From positions 1-64,000 of the forward strand of contig NZ_JAMXMB010000036.1 in assembly GCF_024055635.1 (NCBI RefSeq): a DNA stretch of 64,000 nucleotides, written 5' to 3'. The notes below the pieces were generated by a model. That model worked only from the letters and a program-made list of their open reading frames with translations, searched no databases and was not told where the DNA came from. Below, piece by piece: positions 8,260 to 16,628 of this stretch. Source of the DNA: Microbacterium yannicii. Its GTDB lineage: Bacteria > Actinomycetota > Actinomycetes > Actinomycetales > Microbacteriaceae. Position 1 is the stretch's first letter, and the number at the start of each line of letters is the position of its first letter. The translations under genes and the position numbers were made by a program.

Positions 8260-9735
8260 ATGCCGAACGGACTGATCACCGAAAACTCGCTGCGCGTGCA
8301 CCCCGACGGGTTCGCGCTCGCACTGACACTGCCCTGGTACCGCAGTCTGTGGCTCTCGTCGGTGTCGACGATCCGCGTCGCGATCGACGGCGTCGACGTG
8401 CCCGAGGCCGACCTGACACTGGACTTCGGCGGCACGCGCTACGCGATCGCCGACCTGCCGCAGCAGAGCGACGTGCTCTGGTACCTCCAGGAGCACCCGC
8501 TCCTGGTCGTGCGCCGCGACGTGCCGATCGCACTCGGCGAGACGCACGACGTTCTCGTGCACGGCGAACTGCGCCTGCCCTACATGCAGATCGCGCCCGG
8601 CCAGGACGGCGGACCGGGGATGTACGTGCCCAACGTCGTGCACCAGGAGCTGGCACTGACGGTGACGGAGGGTGCGGCATCCCCTCCCGCCCTCGTTTCG
8701 GAGGTGCCGCCCGCGCCGCCCGCGACCGCCGCCGATCCCTTCCAGCTGGGTCTCACGCTGTACTCGGCGAGCGCCGAGTTCCGTGCCGGCTGGTACGACT
8801 TCGACGGTCTTCTGGATCGCGTGGCCGAGCTCGGGATCGGTCCCGGCATCGAGATCGTCGCCTCCCAGATGGTGCCGACCTACCCGGTCGTGTCGGACGA
8901 TTTCGTGCGCGCCTGGCGTGCGGCCTTCGACCGGCATGGATTCGTCCCGAGCTCGTTCGGCGCGAACCTCGACATGGGGAAGCGCCGCGACCGCGACATG
9001 ACGCCGGACGAGGAGTTCGAATTCAGCGAGCTGATGTTCCAGGGCGCCAAGAAGCTCGGGTTCCCGCTCGTGCGCATCCAGTCGGCCAAGCCCGCGCTGC
9101 TGCGCCGGCTGCTGCCGGTGGCCGAGCGCCTGGACCTCGAGCTCGCCTACGAGATCCACGCGCCGATGGGGCCGAACGCGGAGCCGATCCTCCGCGTGCG
9201 TGAGACGTACGCCGAGCTCGACTCGCCGCTGCTCGGGTTCGTCACCGACTTCTCCTCGACGATGCACGCGATGTCGCCGACGCTGCTGCGCGCGGTCCAG
9301 CGCGCGGGACTGGACGACGACGCGCTCACCGAGCTGCAGCGCATCTGGGCGACCGACGCGACGATGCAGGAGCGGCAGCAGGAGTTCATCGGGTATCTGC
9401 GCCGTCGCGACTTCGACCCCGGCCGCCTCGGCTCATTCGCCCACCTCGCCTTCAACATGCACGGCCATGTCGACCCGCGAGAGTGGGCCGACATCATGCC
9501 GCAGATCCTGCACGTGCACGCGAAGTTCTACGACATCGACGACGACGGTGAAGAGCCCGCGATCGACTACCCGGAACATGTCCGCGTGTTCGTCGAGGGC
9601 GGGTACCGCGGCTACTGGTCGAGCGAATGGGAGGGCCACGCCTTCGCCGAGCTGGGTGAGGTCGACCCGCTGCTGCTCGTGCGCACGCAGCACGACCTGA
9701 TCCGCTCCGCCATGCGCTCGCTGCAGACCGCGTGA
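8260..9735 (+). CDS. Single-chain C-deglycosidase-like protein 2 (DUF6379 + TIM barrel), 491 aa
   Basis: Second single-chain fusion. Residues 1-137 are the DUF6379 domain (LPWYRSLWLSSVSTIRVAIDGV...RLPYMQIAPGQDGG). Residues 138-158 are a Pro/Ala linker and 160-490 the TIM barrel. All expected metal ligands are present: E298 in YEIHAP, D330 in VTDFSST, H420 in HVHAKFYDI and E456 in SSEWEGH. H300, two residues after the first ligand, is a candidate general base. The barrel is close to the unfused one at 19773 (shared NLDMG, RDRDMTPDEE, YEIHAP, DFSSTMH, LAFNMHG, SSEWEGHAF), so the fusion and the separate pair are paralogues. An AGGAAAG site precedes the ATG. Probably lyase activity on 3-oxo-glycosides; substrate unknown. 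Confidence 0.75.
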   Translation: MPNGLITENSLRVHPDGFALALTLPWYRSLWLSSVSTIRVAIDGVDVPEADLTLDFGGTRYAIADLPQQSDVLWYLQEHPLLVVRRDVPIALGETHDVLVHGELRLPYMQIAPGQDGGPGMYVPNVVHQELALTVTEGAASPPALVSEVPPAPPATAADPFQLGLTLYSASAEFRAGWYDFDGLLDRVAELGIGPGIEIVASQMVPTYPVVSDDFVRAWRAAFDRHGFVPSSFGANLDMGKRRDRDMTPDEEFEFSELMFQGAKKLGFPLVRIQSAKPALLRRLLPVAERLDLELAYEIHAPMGPNAEPILRVRETYAELDSPLLGFVTDFSSTMHAMSPTLLRAVQRAGLDDDALTELQRIWATDATMQERQQEFIGYLRRRDFDPGRLGSFAHLAFNMHGHVDPREWADIMPQILHVHAKFYDIDDDGEEPAIDYPEHVRVFVEGGYRGYWSSEWEGHAFAELGEVDPLLLVRTQHDLIRSAMRSLQTA

Positions 9736-9745
9736 TCCCAGGGAC

Positions 9746-10684
9746 TCAGACGACGTGCGCGTCGGCCTCGACGATGCGTCCGGCCTCGACGAATAGTGCG
9801 CGCATCCAGGCGTGCTCCGGGTCGCGGCCGTGCACGGGATGCCACCACAGCGCGTTCGTGAGGGGCGTCGCGTCGAAGGGCAGGCCGACGACGCGGAGGC
9901 CGCCGATCCGCTGGACGATCGGAGCGAGCGCGGCCTGCACGAGGCCGATGCGGCTGGTGCCGGCCACGAACAGCGGCAGCGACATGAAGCTCTCGACCAC
10001 GACTTCCACGCGGGGCTCGACACCCACCTGCTGCACCTGTCGCTCGGCCGACGTGAACGCCGAGCGTGATTGATAGTGCATGGCCCAGGGCAGCGTGGAG
10101 ATGTTCTCCATGGTGAGCGCGTCGCCGACCGCCGCGTTCTCCTCAGCGACGATCCCCACCCAGCGGTCGTGCCACAGATCTGCGAAGGGCAGCTCGGTGA
10201 GGATGCCGTGCGGGATCACCATGGCGTCCGCCGCACGCAGCCGATTCGCGGCGTCTTCGACGATGAGGGGATTGTGCAGCGCGAATCTGAAGCGCACGCC
10301 GGGGGCGCGTTCGGCGGCGAGTTCCGAGACCACCCGGCCGATCGTGGTGAAGCCGTAGTCCGACCCGTAGATCAGGAACTCGCGGGCCGACTCCGAGGGC
10401 TCCCACGTGGCCTGGCTCTCGAACACGCGGCGTGCGGCGTCGAGGGCGGTGGTGGTGTGCTCCGCCAGCCGCAGCGCGAACGGCGTGAGCTCATAGGTGT
10501 TGCCGCGCCGCGCGAGGATCGGGTCGTTGAAGTGCGTGCGCAGTCGCGCGAGCGACGCCGAGAGGGCGGGCTGGCTCAGATGCAGCCGCTCAGCCGCTCG
10601 CGTGACGCTGCGCTCGGTGAGCAGCGCGTCGAGGGAGACGAGCAGATTCAGATCGAGCCGCGAGAGCAGCGCGTGGTCGGTCAC
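9746..10684 (-). CDS. LysR-family transcriptional regulator (NodD/NahR subgroup-like)
   Basis: 312-aa LTTR with a GTG start. The N-terminal winged HTH (about residues 7-65) shows RLDLNLLVSLDALLTERSVTRAA and HLSQPALSASLARLR. The effector-binding domain (about 95-300) has the NodD/NahR-type features FLIYGSDYGF and ALWWHPVHGRDPEHAWMR. It ends 10 bp from the fusion gene at 8260 (convergent) and is divergent from the GMC oxidase at 10908 across 223 bp, so the oxidase promoter is its natural target. NodD/NahR relatives sense aromatic or flavonoid ligands, which would fit an aglycone or glycoside inducer (inference). Confidence 0.85.
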   Translation of the reverse strand: MTDHALLSRLDLNLLVSLDALLTERSVTRAAERLHLSQPALSASLARLRTHFNDPILARRGNTYELTPFALRLAEHTTTALDAARRVFESQATWEPSESAREFLIYGSDYGFTTIGRVVSELAAERAPGVRFRFALHNPLIVEDAANRLRAADAMVIPHGILTELPFADLWHDRWVGIVAEENAAVGDALTMENISTLPWAMHYQSRSAFTSAERQVQQVGVEPRVEVVVESFMSLPLFVAGTSRIGLVQAALAPIVQRIGGLRVVGLPFDATPLTNALWWHPVHGRDPEHAWMRALFVEAGRIVEADAHVV

Positions 10685-10840
10685 GGCGGTGTGATCCTTC
10701 GGGTGAGGGTCGGTGGTGCGATTCTATCGAGGCAGTCGATGCCCGCGCGAGAGCGCATAGGTGTCATCGATGGCATGGCGGTGGCGCGAGGGCAAGGACG
10801 GGCGACGCATCATCGGTGATAATCGCCTGAATCAGCCGAA

Positions 10841-10863
10841 CTAATGCATGAATAGAACATAAG
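10841..10863. promoter_or_regulatory. Candidate island operator, CTAAT-N13-ATAAG
   Basis: CTAATG (10841-10846) and CATAAG (10858-10863) keep the exact half-site spacing of the motif at 27542, although the centre differs. It lies 45-67 bp before the GMC oxidase start and between divergent genes, so it could serve either promoter. Confidence 0.45.
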
Positions 10864-10907
10864 GTCTGGAATGATGGGGGCAGCAGTATGAGCAAAGGCG
10901 GTCATCC

Positions 10908-12407
10908 ATGTCCACATCCACGTCCACCGATCTCCTCATCGTGGGGAGCGGCCCGGTCGGGTCGGCGTTCGCGCGCCTGATCTCGGAGCAGCGGCCAGGC
11001 ACGGCCATCACGATGATCGAGCTGGGCCCGCAGGTCTCCGCGCCTCCCGGTGCGAACGTGCGCAACCTGCCCGTCGACGAACGCGACGCCGCACGCGCGC
11101 GCTCCCAGGGTCCCCAGGGTGCGCCCAGCGGCGACTCGGCCCGCGGGCTGCGGGTCGAGGGGACCGTCATCTCGCCGGGCGGAACGTACCTCGCCTCGCC
11201 GGGCCACCAGCCGGGCATGCCCGCGGCGGCCCTGTCCAGCTGTGTCGGGGGCATGGGTGTGCACTGGACCTGCGCCACCCCGCGACCCAACGACGACGAG
11301 AGAATCGACTTCATCCCGTCGGCCGAGCTGGATGCGGCGCTCGACGACGCGGAGCGGCTCATGCGGGTGACGACCCTCCCTGAGAATCCCTACGGCTCCG
11401 CCATCAAGACGCTGCTGCGCGAGCACTTCGGCGACACGCTGCCGGAGGGCCGTCGGCCGGATGGCCTCCCGATGTCGGCCCTCCCGCAGCCGGACGGGTC
11501 CGTCCGCTGGGGTGGCGCCGACACGATCCTGGGGGACGCGCCGGTCGACCTGCGGGTGGAGACCATCGCCCGCAGGCTGATCCTCGACGGCGATCGCGTC
11601 ACCGGCGTGGAGGTGGAGCACCTGCCGAGCGGGGAGGTCGCCACCATCCTGGCCAAGGTCGTGGTCGTCGCCGCGAACGCCTTCCAGACTCCGCAACTGC
11701 TCTGGGCCTCCGGCATCCGTCCCGACGCCCTCGGCCGCTATCTCACCGAGCATGTGCTGGTCTACAGCGTCGTCGCGCTGAGCGACGAGGTCGTCGCCCG
11801 CGCCGGCATCGACACGCCGGTGAGGGAACTGGTGAAGGATCCGACGGCCTCGACCTTCGGCATCCCCTACACCGCCGGAGTGCACCCGTACCGCACTCAG
11901 GTGATGCACATGGCGGATGCCCCGTTCCCCGTCGATGAGGCGGCCGTGAAGGTGGGATCGGCGCGGTTCGTCGCGATGGGCAACGGCGTCCGCAAGTTCC
12001 CGCGCGCCGAGGACCGTGTCGTGTTCTCCGACACTGAGGTCGATGGGTGGGGGATGCCGCAGCTGTCGATCGAGTACGAGGTGACCGAGCGCGAGCTGTC
12101 CGAGGTCGAGGCGGCGATGGCTGATCTGCGAGCGGTCGCCGCGAGCATCGGAGCGTTCGTGCCGGGCGGTGAGCCGCGGCTCATGCCCGCCGGGACGTCC
12201 CTGCACTACAAGGGCACGGTGCGGATGGGCGACGACGGGGGCGAGGCGTCCGTCGTCGACGAGCACTCCCGCGTGTGGGGATTCGAGAACCTGTTCCTCG
12301 GTGGCAACGGACTCATTCCGACGGCGACCGTGACCAACCCGACCCTGACGAGCGTGGCGCTCGCTGTGCGCGCCGCGCCCGTCGTCGTCGAGCAGCTGAA
12401 CGCCTGA
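10908..12407 (+). CDS. FAD-dependent GMC-type sugar 3-oxidase, C-glycoside 3-oxidase (CarA)-like, copy 1
   Basis: 499-aa cytoplasmic flavoprotein of the GMC/pyranose-oxidase superfamily. The N-terminal dinucleotide fold has LLIVGSGPVGSAFA (9-22) and the acidic end of beta-2 at MIELGPQ. SSCVGGMGVHWTC (110-122) is the FAD-attachment-loop region. The active-site pair is H433 (SLHYKGT) and N477 (NPTLTSVAL), the His-Asn of GMC oxidoreductases. The family includes CarA-type enzymes of Microbacterium that oxidise the C3 hydroxyl of C-glucosides, the step needed before CarB/CarC cleavage; two fusion genes upstream and two separate pairs downstream make that role likely. There is no signal peptide. 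An ordinary pyranose or keto-sugar dehydrogenase remains possible. Confidence 0.75.
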   Translation: MSTSTSTDLLIVGSGPVGSAFARLISEQRPGTAITMIELGPQVSAPPGANVRNLPVDERDAARARSQGPQGAPSGDSARGLRVEGTVISPGGTYLASPGHQPGMPAAALSSCVGGMGVHWTCATPRPNDDERIDFIPSAELDAALDDAERLMRVTTLPENPYGSAIKTLLREHFGDTLPEGRRPDGLPMSALPQPDGSVRWGGADTILGDAPVDLRVETIARRLILDGDRVTGVEVEHLPSGEVATILAKVVVVAANAFQTPQLLWASGIRPDALGRYLTEHVLVYSVVALSDEVVARAGIDTPVRELVKDPTASTFGIPYTAGVHPYRTQVMHMADAPFPVDEAAVKVGSARFVAMGNGVRKFPRAEDRVVFSDTEVDGWGMPQLSIEYEVTERELSEVEAAMADLRAVAASIGAFVPGGEPRLMPAGTSLHYKGTVRMGDDGGEASVVDEHSRVWGFENLFLGGNGLIPTATVTNPTLTSVALAVRAAPVVVEQLNA

Positions 12408-12472
12408 TCCCCGCGGTCGGATGAGGGTCGGAGCGCGAGGCGTTCCGGCCCTCTCCCGTTGGTGCGGGAGTG

Positions 12473-12495
12473 CTTATGTCGGGTATCGAAACAAC
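12473..12495. promoter_or_regulatory. Candidate island operator upstream of the sugar-binding protein gene
   Basis: CTTATGTCG (12473-12481) followed after two bases by TATCGAAACAAC (12484-12495). 19 of 23 positions match the palindrome at 27542, the closest copy in the window. It lies 94 bp before the lipoprotein start at 12589 and 66 bp after the end of the GMC oxidase gene. Confidence 0.6.
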
Positions 12496-12497
12496 TT

Positions 12498-12516
12498 ATG
12501 TGCAAATCAGGCACAT
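12498..12516. promoter_or_regulatory. Perfect 6-bp palindrome ATGTGC-N7-GCACAT
   Basis: ATGTGC (12498-12503) and GCACAT (12511-12516) form a second symmetrical site directly after the CTTAT-type palindrome. It could be a separate regulator site (LacI- or CRP-like spacing) controlling the sugar importer. No regulator is assigned. Confidence 0.35.
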
Positions 12517-12588
12517 GGCGGTCATACTGAAACCACAGCGGGCGCCTCGATGAACGAGTCGCCGACAACGAAGTCAGAAAGGCTGGAC

Positions 12589-13881
12589 ATGACACAGCAC
12601 CGTCACTCCGCTCTGCGCCGAGGAGCGATCATCGCGATCCCCGTCGTCGGAGCGCTGCTCCTCGCCGGCTGCTCCGGCTCCGGCGGCGATGCCGGAGATT
12701 CGGGTGAGGCGGAGTTCTCGTTCACCTTCGCCACCTCGAACAACCTCGAGAGCCCGTACGAGACGCTCGCCAAGGCGTACATGGACGCCAACCCCGACGT
12801 GACCATCACGACGAACCCGACGCCGAACGACAAGTACGGCGAGACCATCCGCACGCAGTTCCAGGCGGGCAACGCTGCCGACGTCGTGCAGACGACGCCC
12901 GGCTCGGGCGACGCGCGCGGCATCATCCCGCTCGCCGAGGCGGGCTTCCTCGAGCCGCTCGGCGACACCGCGGAGTCGCTCGTTCCGGCCGGCAGCGAGT
13001 CGATCTTCGAGATCGACGGCGACACCTACGGGCAGCCGATGGACTTCACGATCGCCGGAGTCGTCGCCAGCATGGGCACGGCCGCCATGAACGGGATCGA
13101 CGAGTGGCCCACGACGGAGGCCGACCTCTACGACGCCTGCTCCGCACTCTCCGCCGACGGAAAGTCGCTGCTCGCGCTCGCCGGCGCCGCCGGCCCGAAC
13201 GCCGGTCTGACCGCACAGGGCATCGCCGCCACCCGCGTCTATGCCGAAGACCCCGACTGGAACGAGCAGCGCGCCGCGGGCGACACGACCTTCGCCGAGA
13301 GCGAGGGCTGGGCCGACACCCTGCAGACGATCATCGATCTGAAGGAGGGCGGCTGCTTCCAGCCCGGCGCCGAGGGCGGTGGCTTCGATGCCATCACCAA
13401 CGGGCTCTCGCAGGGCACGTCCGTCGGCAGCTTCATCCCGTCCGGCTCCGCTGTCGAGATCGCGACCGCCGCACCGCCGGAGGCCGACTTCAAGGTGCAG
13501 CCCTTCCCGGCGGCTGACGGAGGCGACCCCTACATCATCGCGAGCTCCAACTACACGATCTCGATCAACGCCGCGTCCGAGAAGAAGGATGCCGCCGCCG
13601 ACTTCGTCGAGTGGCTGGCGACGCCGGAGGCGCAGGAGATCTACTACGAGGCATCCGGTCTGCTGCCGATCTCGTCGTACCAGGATCTCGACCTCAGCGA
13701 CACCATCTACTCGCCGGTGGTCGACCTCCTCGCCGACGGGTCGTACGCGCCGTTGCCGAACAACATCTGGCCGAACCCCGCTGTGTACGAAGCGCTGCAG
13801 GTTGGCGTGCAGGGCCTGCTGACCGGACAGAGCACCGTCGACCAGGTGCTGGAGAACATGGACGCAGCCTGGGGCGAGTGA
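12589..13881 (+). CDS. ABC transporter sugar-binding lipoprotein (family 1 solute-binding protein)
   Basis: 430-aa extracellular substrate-binding protein. A lipoprotein signal peptide (residues 1-25: basic MTQHRHSALRRG, hydrophobic IIAIPVVGALL, lipobox LLAGC) is followed by a Gly/Ser/Asp spacer and a SBP_bac_1 fold (ATSNNLESPYETLAKAYMDANPDV, AADFVEWLATPEAQEIYYE). The frame extends upstream, but the ATG at 12589 preceded by AGAAAGG gives a normal signal peptide. It is the first gene of a binding-protein/permease/permease set; the substrate is probably a glycoside or oligosaccharide given its neighbours. A hairpin follows (13888-13923), typical where the binding protein is made in excess over the permeases. 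Confidence 0.88.
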   Translation: MTQHRHSALRRGAIIAIPVVGALLLAGCSGSGGDAGDSGEAEFSFTFATSNNLESPYETLAKAYMDANPDVTITTNPTPNDKYGETIRTQFQAGNAADVVQTTPGSGDARGIIPLAEAGFLEPLGDTAESLVPAGSESIFEIDGDTYGQPMDFTIAGVVASMGTAAMNGIDEWPTTEADLYDACSALSADGKSLLALAGAAGPNAGLTAQGIAATRVYAEDPDWNEQRAAGDTTFAESEGWADTLQTIIDLKEGGCFQPGAEGGGFDAITNGLSQGTSVGSFIPSGSAVEIATAAPPEADFKVQPFPAADGGDPYIIASSNYTISINAASEKKDAAADFVEWLATPEAQEIYYEASGLLPISSYQDLDLSDTIYSPVVDLLADGSYAPLPNNIWPNPAVYEALQVGVQGLLTGQSTVDQVLENMDAAWGE

Positions 13882-13887
13882 GCTGGA

Positions 13888-13923
13888 CGCGGCCGCCCGG
13901 GTCCACATTCCCGGGCGGCCGCG
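13888..13923. terminator. 14-bp perfect hairpin between binding-protein and permease genes
   Basis: CGCGGCCGCCCGGG (13888-13901) pairs with CCCGGGCGGCCGCG (13910-13923), loop 8 nt. It lies 7 bp after the binding-protein stop and within the operon, so partial termination or mRNA stabilisation is more likely than a full stop. Confidence 0.65.
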
Positions 13924-13956
13924 CACTCCGCCCGTGCCGCACGAACGCGAGGGAAC

Positions 13957-14916
13957 ATGACCGCCACACTGAACTCCGAGACCGAAGCGCTGATCGTCCC
14001 GAAACGCGATCGTCGAGGTCGGCGTCGCGATGCCGCGCCGCGCCGCCCTGGACTGCTGAAGTTCGGGTACTGGTGGTGGGCGCTCCCCGGGATCCTCCTG
14101 GTGCTCGCGATCCACTACGTCGCGACGACGATCGGCGGCTTCTTCGCCTTCACCGACTGGTCGGGCATCGGCGACTTCAGCTGGATCGGCCTCGACAACT
14201 TCATCGCGATCTTCAACGACCCGACCCAGATCGGCGCGGTCACCAACACGCTGTTCCTCGCCTTCGCGTCGGTGATCCTCAGCAACGTCGTCGGCCTCGC
14301 GCTCGCGCTGGGCCTCAACCGCGGACTCAAGACGAGGTACGCGCTGCGCGTCCTGTTCTTCATGCCCGTGGTCCTGAGCCCGCTGGCCGTGTCCTACGTG
14401 TGGAAGTTCATCTTCGACTACAACGGACCGATCAACGGCGTGCTGCGGGCGATGGGACTCGGAGAGTTCGCCAAGGCGTGGGTGGCCGATCCGACCTGGG
14501 CGATCTGGACGGTGCTGGTCGTCATCGTCTGGCAGAACATCGGATTCGCGATGGTGATCTACATGGCGGGCCTCGCCGCTGTTCCCATCGAGATCGAAGA
14601 GGCGGCGGCGATCGACGGAGCGAACCTCTGGCAGCGCTTCTGGAACGTGACGCTGCCGGCGATCCGCCCCGCCGTCGCGATCGCGACCACCCTCGGCCTC
14701 GTCAACGGACTGCGGGTCTTCGACCAGATCATGGCGCTCACCGGCGGCGGCCCCGCCGGCGTCACCGAGACGCTGGCGACGCAGGTCTACAAGGAGTCCT
14801 TCGCGCTCGGCAACTTCGGCTACGGCGCCGCGCTCGCGCTCGTGCTCACCCTCATCATCCTGGTGTTCGCCGTCATCCAGCAGCGTGTGACCACCGGTCG
14901 CCCCGAGGAGGCCTGA
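13957..14916 (+). CDS. Sugar ABC transporter permease (MalF/UgpA-like)
   Basis: 319-aa inner-membrane permease with about six transmembrane segments after a 35-residue basic cytoplasmic N-terminus (KRDRRGRRRDAAPRR). The cytoplasmic EAA loop is clear: EEAAAIDGANLWQRFWNVTLPAIRP (about residues 210-234), the contact site for the ATPase. FDQIMALTGGGPAGVTETLATQVYKESF near residue 260 is typical of the carbohydrate uptake CUT1 family. It starts 75 bp after the binding-protein gene and is followed 1 bp later by the second permease. No ATPase gene is nearby, so a shared MsiK-type ATPase encoded elsewhere is expected, as is common in actinobacteria. Confidence 0.9.
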   Translation: MTATLNSETEALIVPKRDRRGRRRDAAPRRPGLLKFGYWWWALPGILLVLAIHYVATTIGGFFAFTDWSGIGDFSWIGLDNFIAIFNDPTQIGAVTNTLFLAFASVILSNVVGLALALGLNRGLKTRYALRVLFFMPVVLSPLAVSYVWKFIFDYNGPINGVLRAMGLGEFAKAWVADPTWAIWTVLVVIVWQNIGFAMVIYMAGLAAVPIEIEEAAAIDGANLWQRFWNVTLPAIRPAVAIATTLGLVNGLRVFDQIMALTGGGPAGVTETLATQVYKESFALGNFGYGAALALVLTLIILVFAVIQQRVTTGRPEEA

Positions 14917-14917
14917 C

Positions 14918-15754
14918 ATGTTCCGCTACACCAAGTTCACCGCCCTGCGCGAGGTCGTCTTCTGGGTGCTCGCCATCCTCTTCCTCGCGCCGTTCTACTT
15001 CCTCGTCACCACGGCGCTGAAGTCCGACGAGGAGGTCCTCACCACCTCCAACCTCGCTCCTCCCTCGAGCGTCGACTTCAGCAACTTCACCGAGGTGCTC
15101 ACCGCACAGGGCAACTCGAACGTGCTGCTGGGCCTCGTCAACAGCATCCTCATCACCGCGGGCAGCATCCTCGGCCTCGTGCTGCTGGGCGCGCTCACCG
15201 GCTACGTCATCGCCCGCAGCACGCGGCGCTGGAGTCGCGCGGTGTTCTACCTCTTCCTCATCGCCATCGTCCTGCCCACGCAGCTGGGCACCGTGCCTCT
15301 CTACATCGGCGCACGGGCGGTCGGGCTCACGGGCTCGGTCTGGGGGATGATCGTCCTCTTCACCGGGATGCTGCTGCCGCTGTCGATCTTCCTCTACGCG
15401 GGCTTCTTCCGAGGGCTGGGCACCGAGTACGAAGAGGCGGCGACCATCGACGGTGCCTCGCGGACGCAGATCTTCTTCCGCATCGTGCTGCCGCTGATGT
15501 CGCCCGCGACCGGAACCGTGGCGATCCTCGCCGGGCTGATCGTGTGGAACGACTTCTTCACCTCGCTGATCTTCCTCGGCGGGTCCGAGAACCAGACGCT
15601 CCCTGTCGCCATGTACTACTACATCGGCTCCCTGGTGTCGTCGTGGAACAAGATCTTCGCCATCGTCATCGTCTCGATGATCCCCATCCTCGCTTTCTAC
15701 CTGTTCGCCCAGAAGCGCTTCATCCAGGGCTTCGCGGGCGGGCTCAAAGGCTGA
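14918..15754 (+). CDS. Sugar ABC transporter permease (MalG/UgpE-like)
   Basis: 278-aa second permease of the CUT1 importer. About six transmembrane segments; EAA loop EEAATIDGASRTQIFFRIVLPLMSP (about residues 172-196); IVWNDFFTSLIFLGGSENQTLPVAMYYY near residue 210 is characteristic of MalG relatives. The start codon lies 1 bp after the previous stop, so the pair is translationally coupled. A strong hairpin (15770-15800) separates it from the isomerase gene downstream. Confidence 0.9.
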   Translation: MFRYTKFTALREVVFWVLAILFLAPFYFLVTTALKSDEEVLTTSNLAPPSSVDFSNFTEVLTAQGNSNVLLGLVNSILITAGSILGLVLLGALTGYVIARSTRRWSRAVFYLFLIAIVLPTQLGTVPLYIGARAVGLTGSVWGMIVLFTGMLLPLSIFLYAGFFRGLGTEYEEAATIDGASRTQIFFRIVLPLMSPATGTVAILAGLIVWNDFFTSLIFLGGSENQTLPVAMYYYIGSLVSSWNKIFAIVIVSMIPILAFYLFAQKRFIQGFAGGLKG

Positions 15755-15769
15755 CCCGCACACCATTCG

Positions 15770-15800
15770 GACGGAGGATGCCGCGGACGCGGCCTCCGTC
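15770..15800. terminator. Hairpin after the sugar permease genes
   Basis: GACGGAGG (15770-15777) pairs with CCTCCGTC (15793-15800), and inside it CCGC (15781-15784) pairs with GCGG (15789-15792), interrupted by a small bulge. It lies 15 bp after the permease stop. Likely terminator or processing hairpin. Confidence 0.55.
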
Positions 15801-15833
15801 TCGACCGAACGATCTTCGACCCCAAGGAGCACC

Positions 15834-16628
15834 ATGTACCAGCTCGCCCCGAACATCGAACTGCTCTTCACCGAGGCCGGCGACTATCACGATCGTGTCC
15901 GCGCCGCCGCTGCGGCAGGCTTCGACGCCGTCGAGATGTGGGGTCCGACCGGAGTCGACGCCCCCGCGACGCCGAAGGACCTTCCCGCACTGAAGGCCGC
16001 GCTGGACGAGACGGGGACCCAGCTGACGGCACAGCTGGCCGAGCCGCGGACGCAGTTCATGATCCCGCCGTGGGACCACTCGGAGTTCTACCGCAAGCTC
16101 GACGAGGGGGTCGAGATCGCCCACTTCCTGGGCACGCCCCGCATGGTGGTGGGAAGCGGGACCGGATTCGGCGGCTGGAAGCGTCAGGTGCAGCTGGACA
16201 AGCTCGTCGAGATCTATCAGAAGGCCATCGCCCAGATCGAGGGGTCCGGCATCACGCTCGTGCTCGAGCCCGTCAACGTGCGGGTCGACCACCCCGGTTC
16301 GCTGCTGGACCGCACCAGCGAGGCCGTCTACGTCGCGCGCGGGGTGGACTCGCCGTTCTTCGGCGTGCTCTACGACCTCTACCACTCGACAGTCGAAGGG
16401 GAGGATGTCGCCGCCGAGCTCGCGAACGCGGGCGATCTGATCCGGTACGTGCAGCTCGCCGACGCCCCCGGGCGTGGCGAGCCCGGCACCGGCAACATCG
16501 ACTGGACGGCGCGTCTGGGAGATCTGCGTGCGTCCGGCTATGACGGGCCCATCGGCCTCGAGTACTACCCGCAGACGCCGTCGGCCGAGTCGGTGAAGCG
16601 GATCGTCGAGTTGGCGGCCACCGCATGA
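15834..16628 (+). CDS. Hydroxypyruvate-isomerase-like sugar isomerase/epimerase (TIM barrel)
   Basis: 264-aa Xyl-isomerase-like TIM-barrel protein of the Hyi/keto-sugar isomerase group. The N-terminus ELLFTEAGDYHDRVRAAAAAGFDAVEMW is typical of Hyi. Candidate metal ligands are E143 in LVLEPVN, D182 in LYDLYH, Q208 in YVQLADAPGRGEPG (where Hyi proteins carry Q or H) and E243 in GLEYYP. An AAGGAG site precedes the ATG. Its stop overlaps the second GMC oxidase (ATGA), so it belongs to the same transcript as the glycoside 3-oxidase and probably handles a sugar released from the glycoside. Exact substrate unknown. Confidence 0.75.
   Translation: MYQLAPNIELLFTEAGDYHDRVRAAAAAGFDAVEMWGPTGVDAPATPKDLPALKAALDETGTQLTAQLAEPRTQFMIPPWDHSEFYRKLDEGVEIAHFLGTPRMVVGSGTGFGGWKRQVQLDKLVEIYQKAIAQIEGSGITLVLEPVNVRVDHPGSLLDRTSEAVYVARGVDSPFFGVLYDLYHSTVEGEDVAAELANAGDLIRYVQLADAPGRGEPGTGNIDWTARLGDLRASGYDGPIGLEYYPQTPSAESVKRIVELAATA

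Noticed and set aside
12574..14919. Long open frame (781 codons) on the minus strand opposite the sugar importer genes
   Set aside because: Arg/Asp/Gly-rich translation without recognisable domains, antisense to three clear transporter genes; a typical product of GC-biased third positions.
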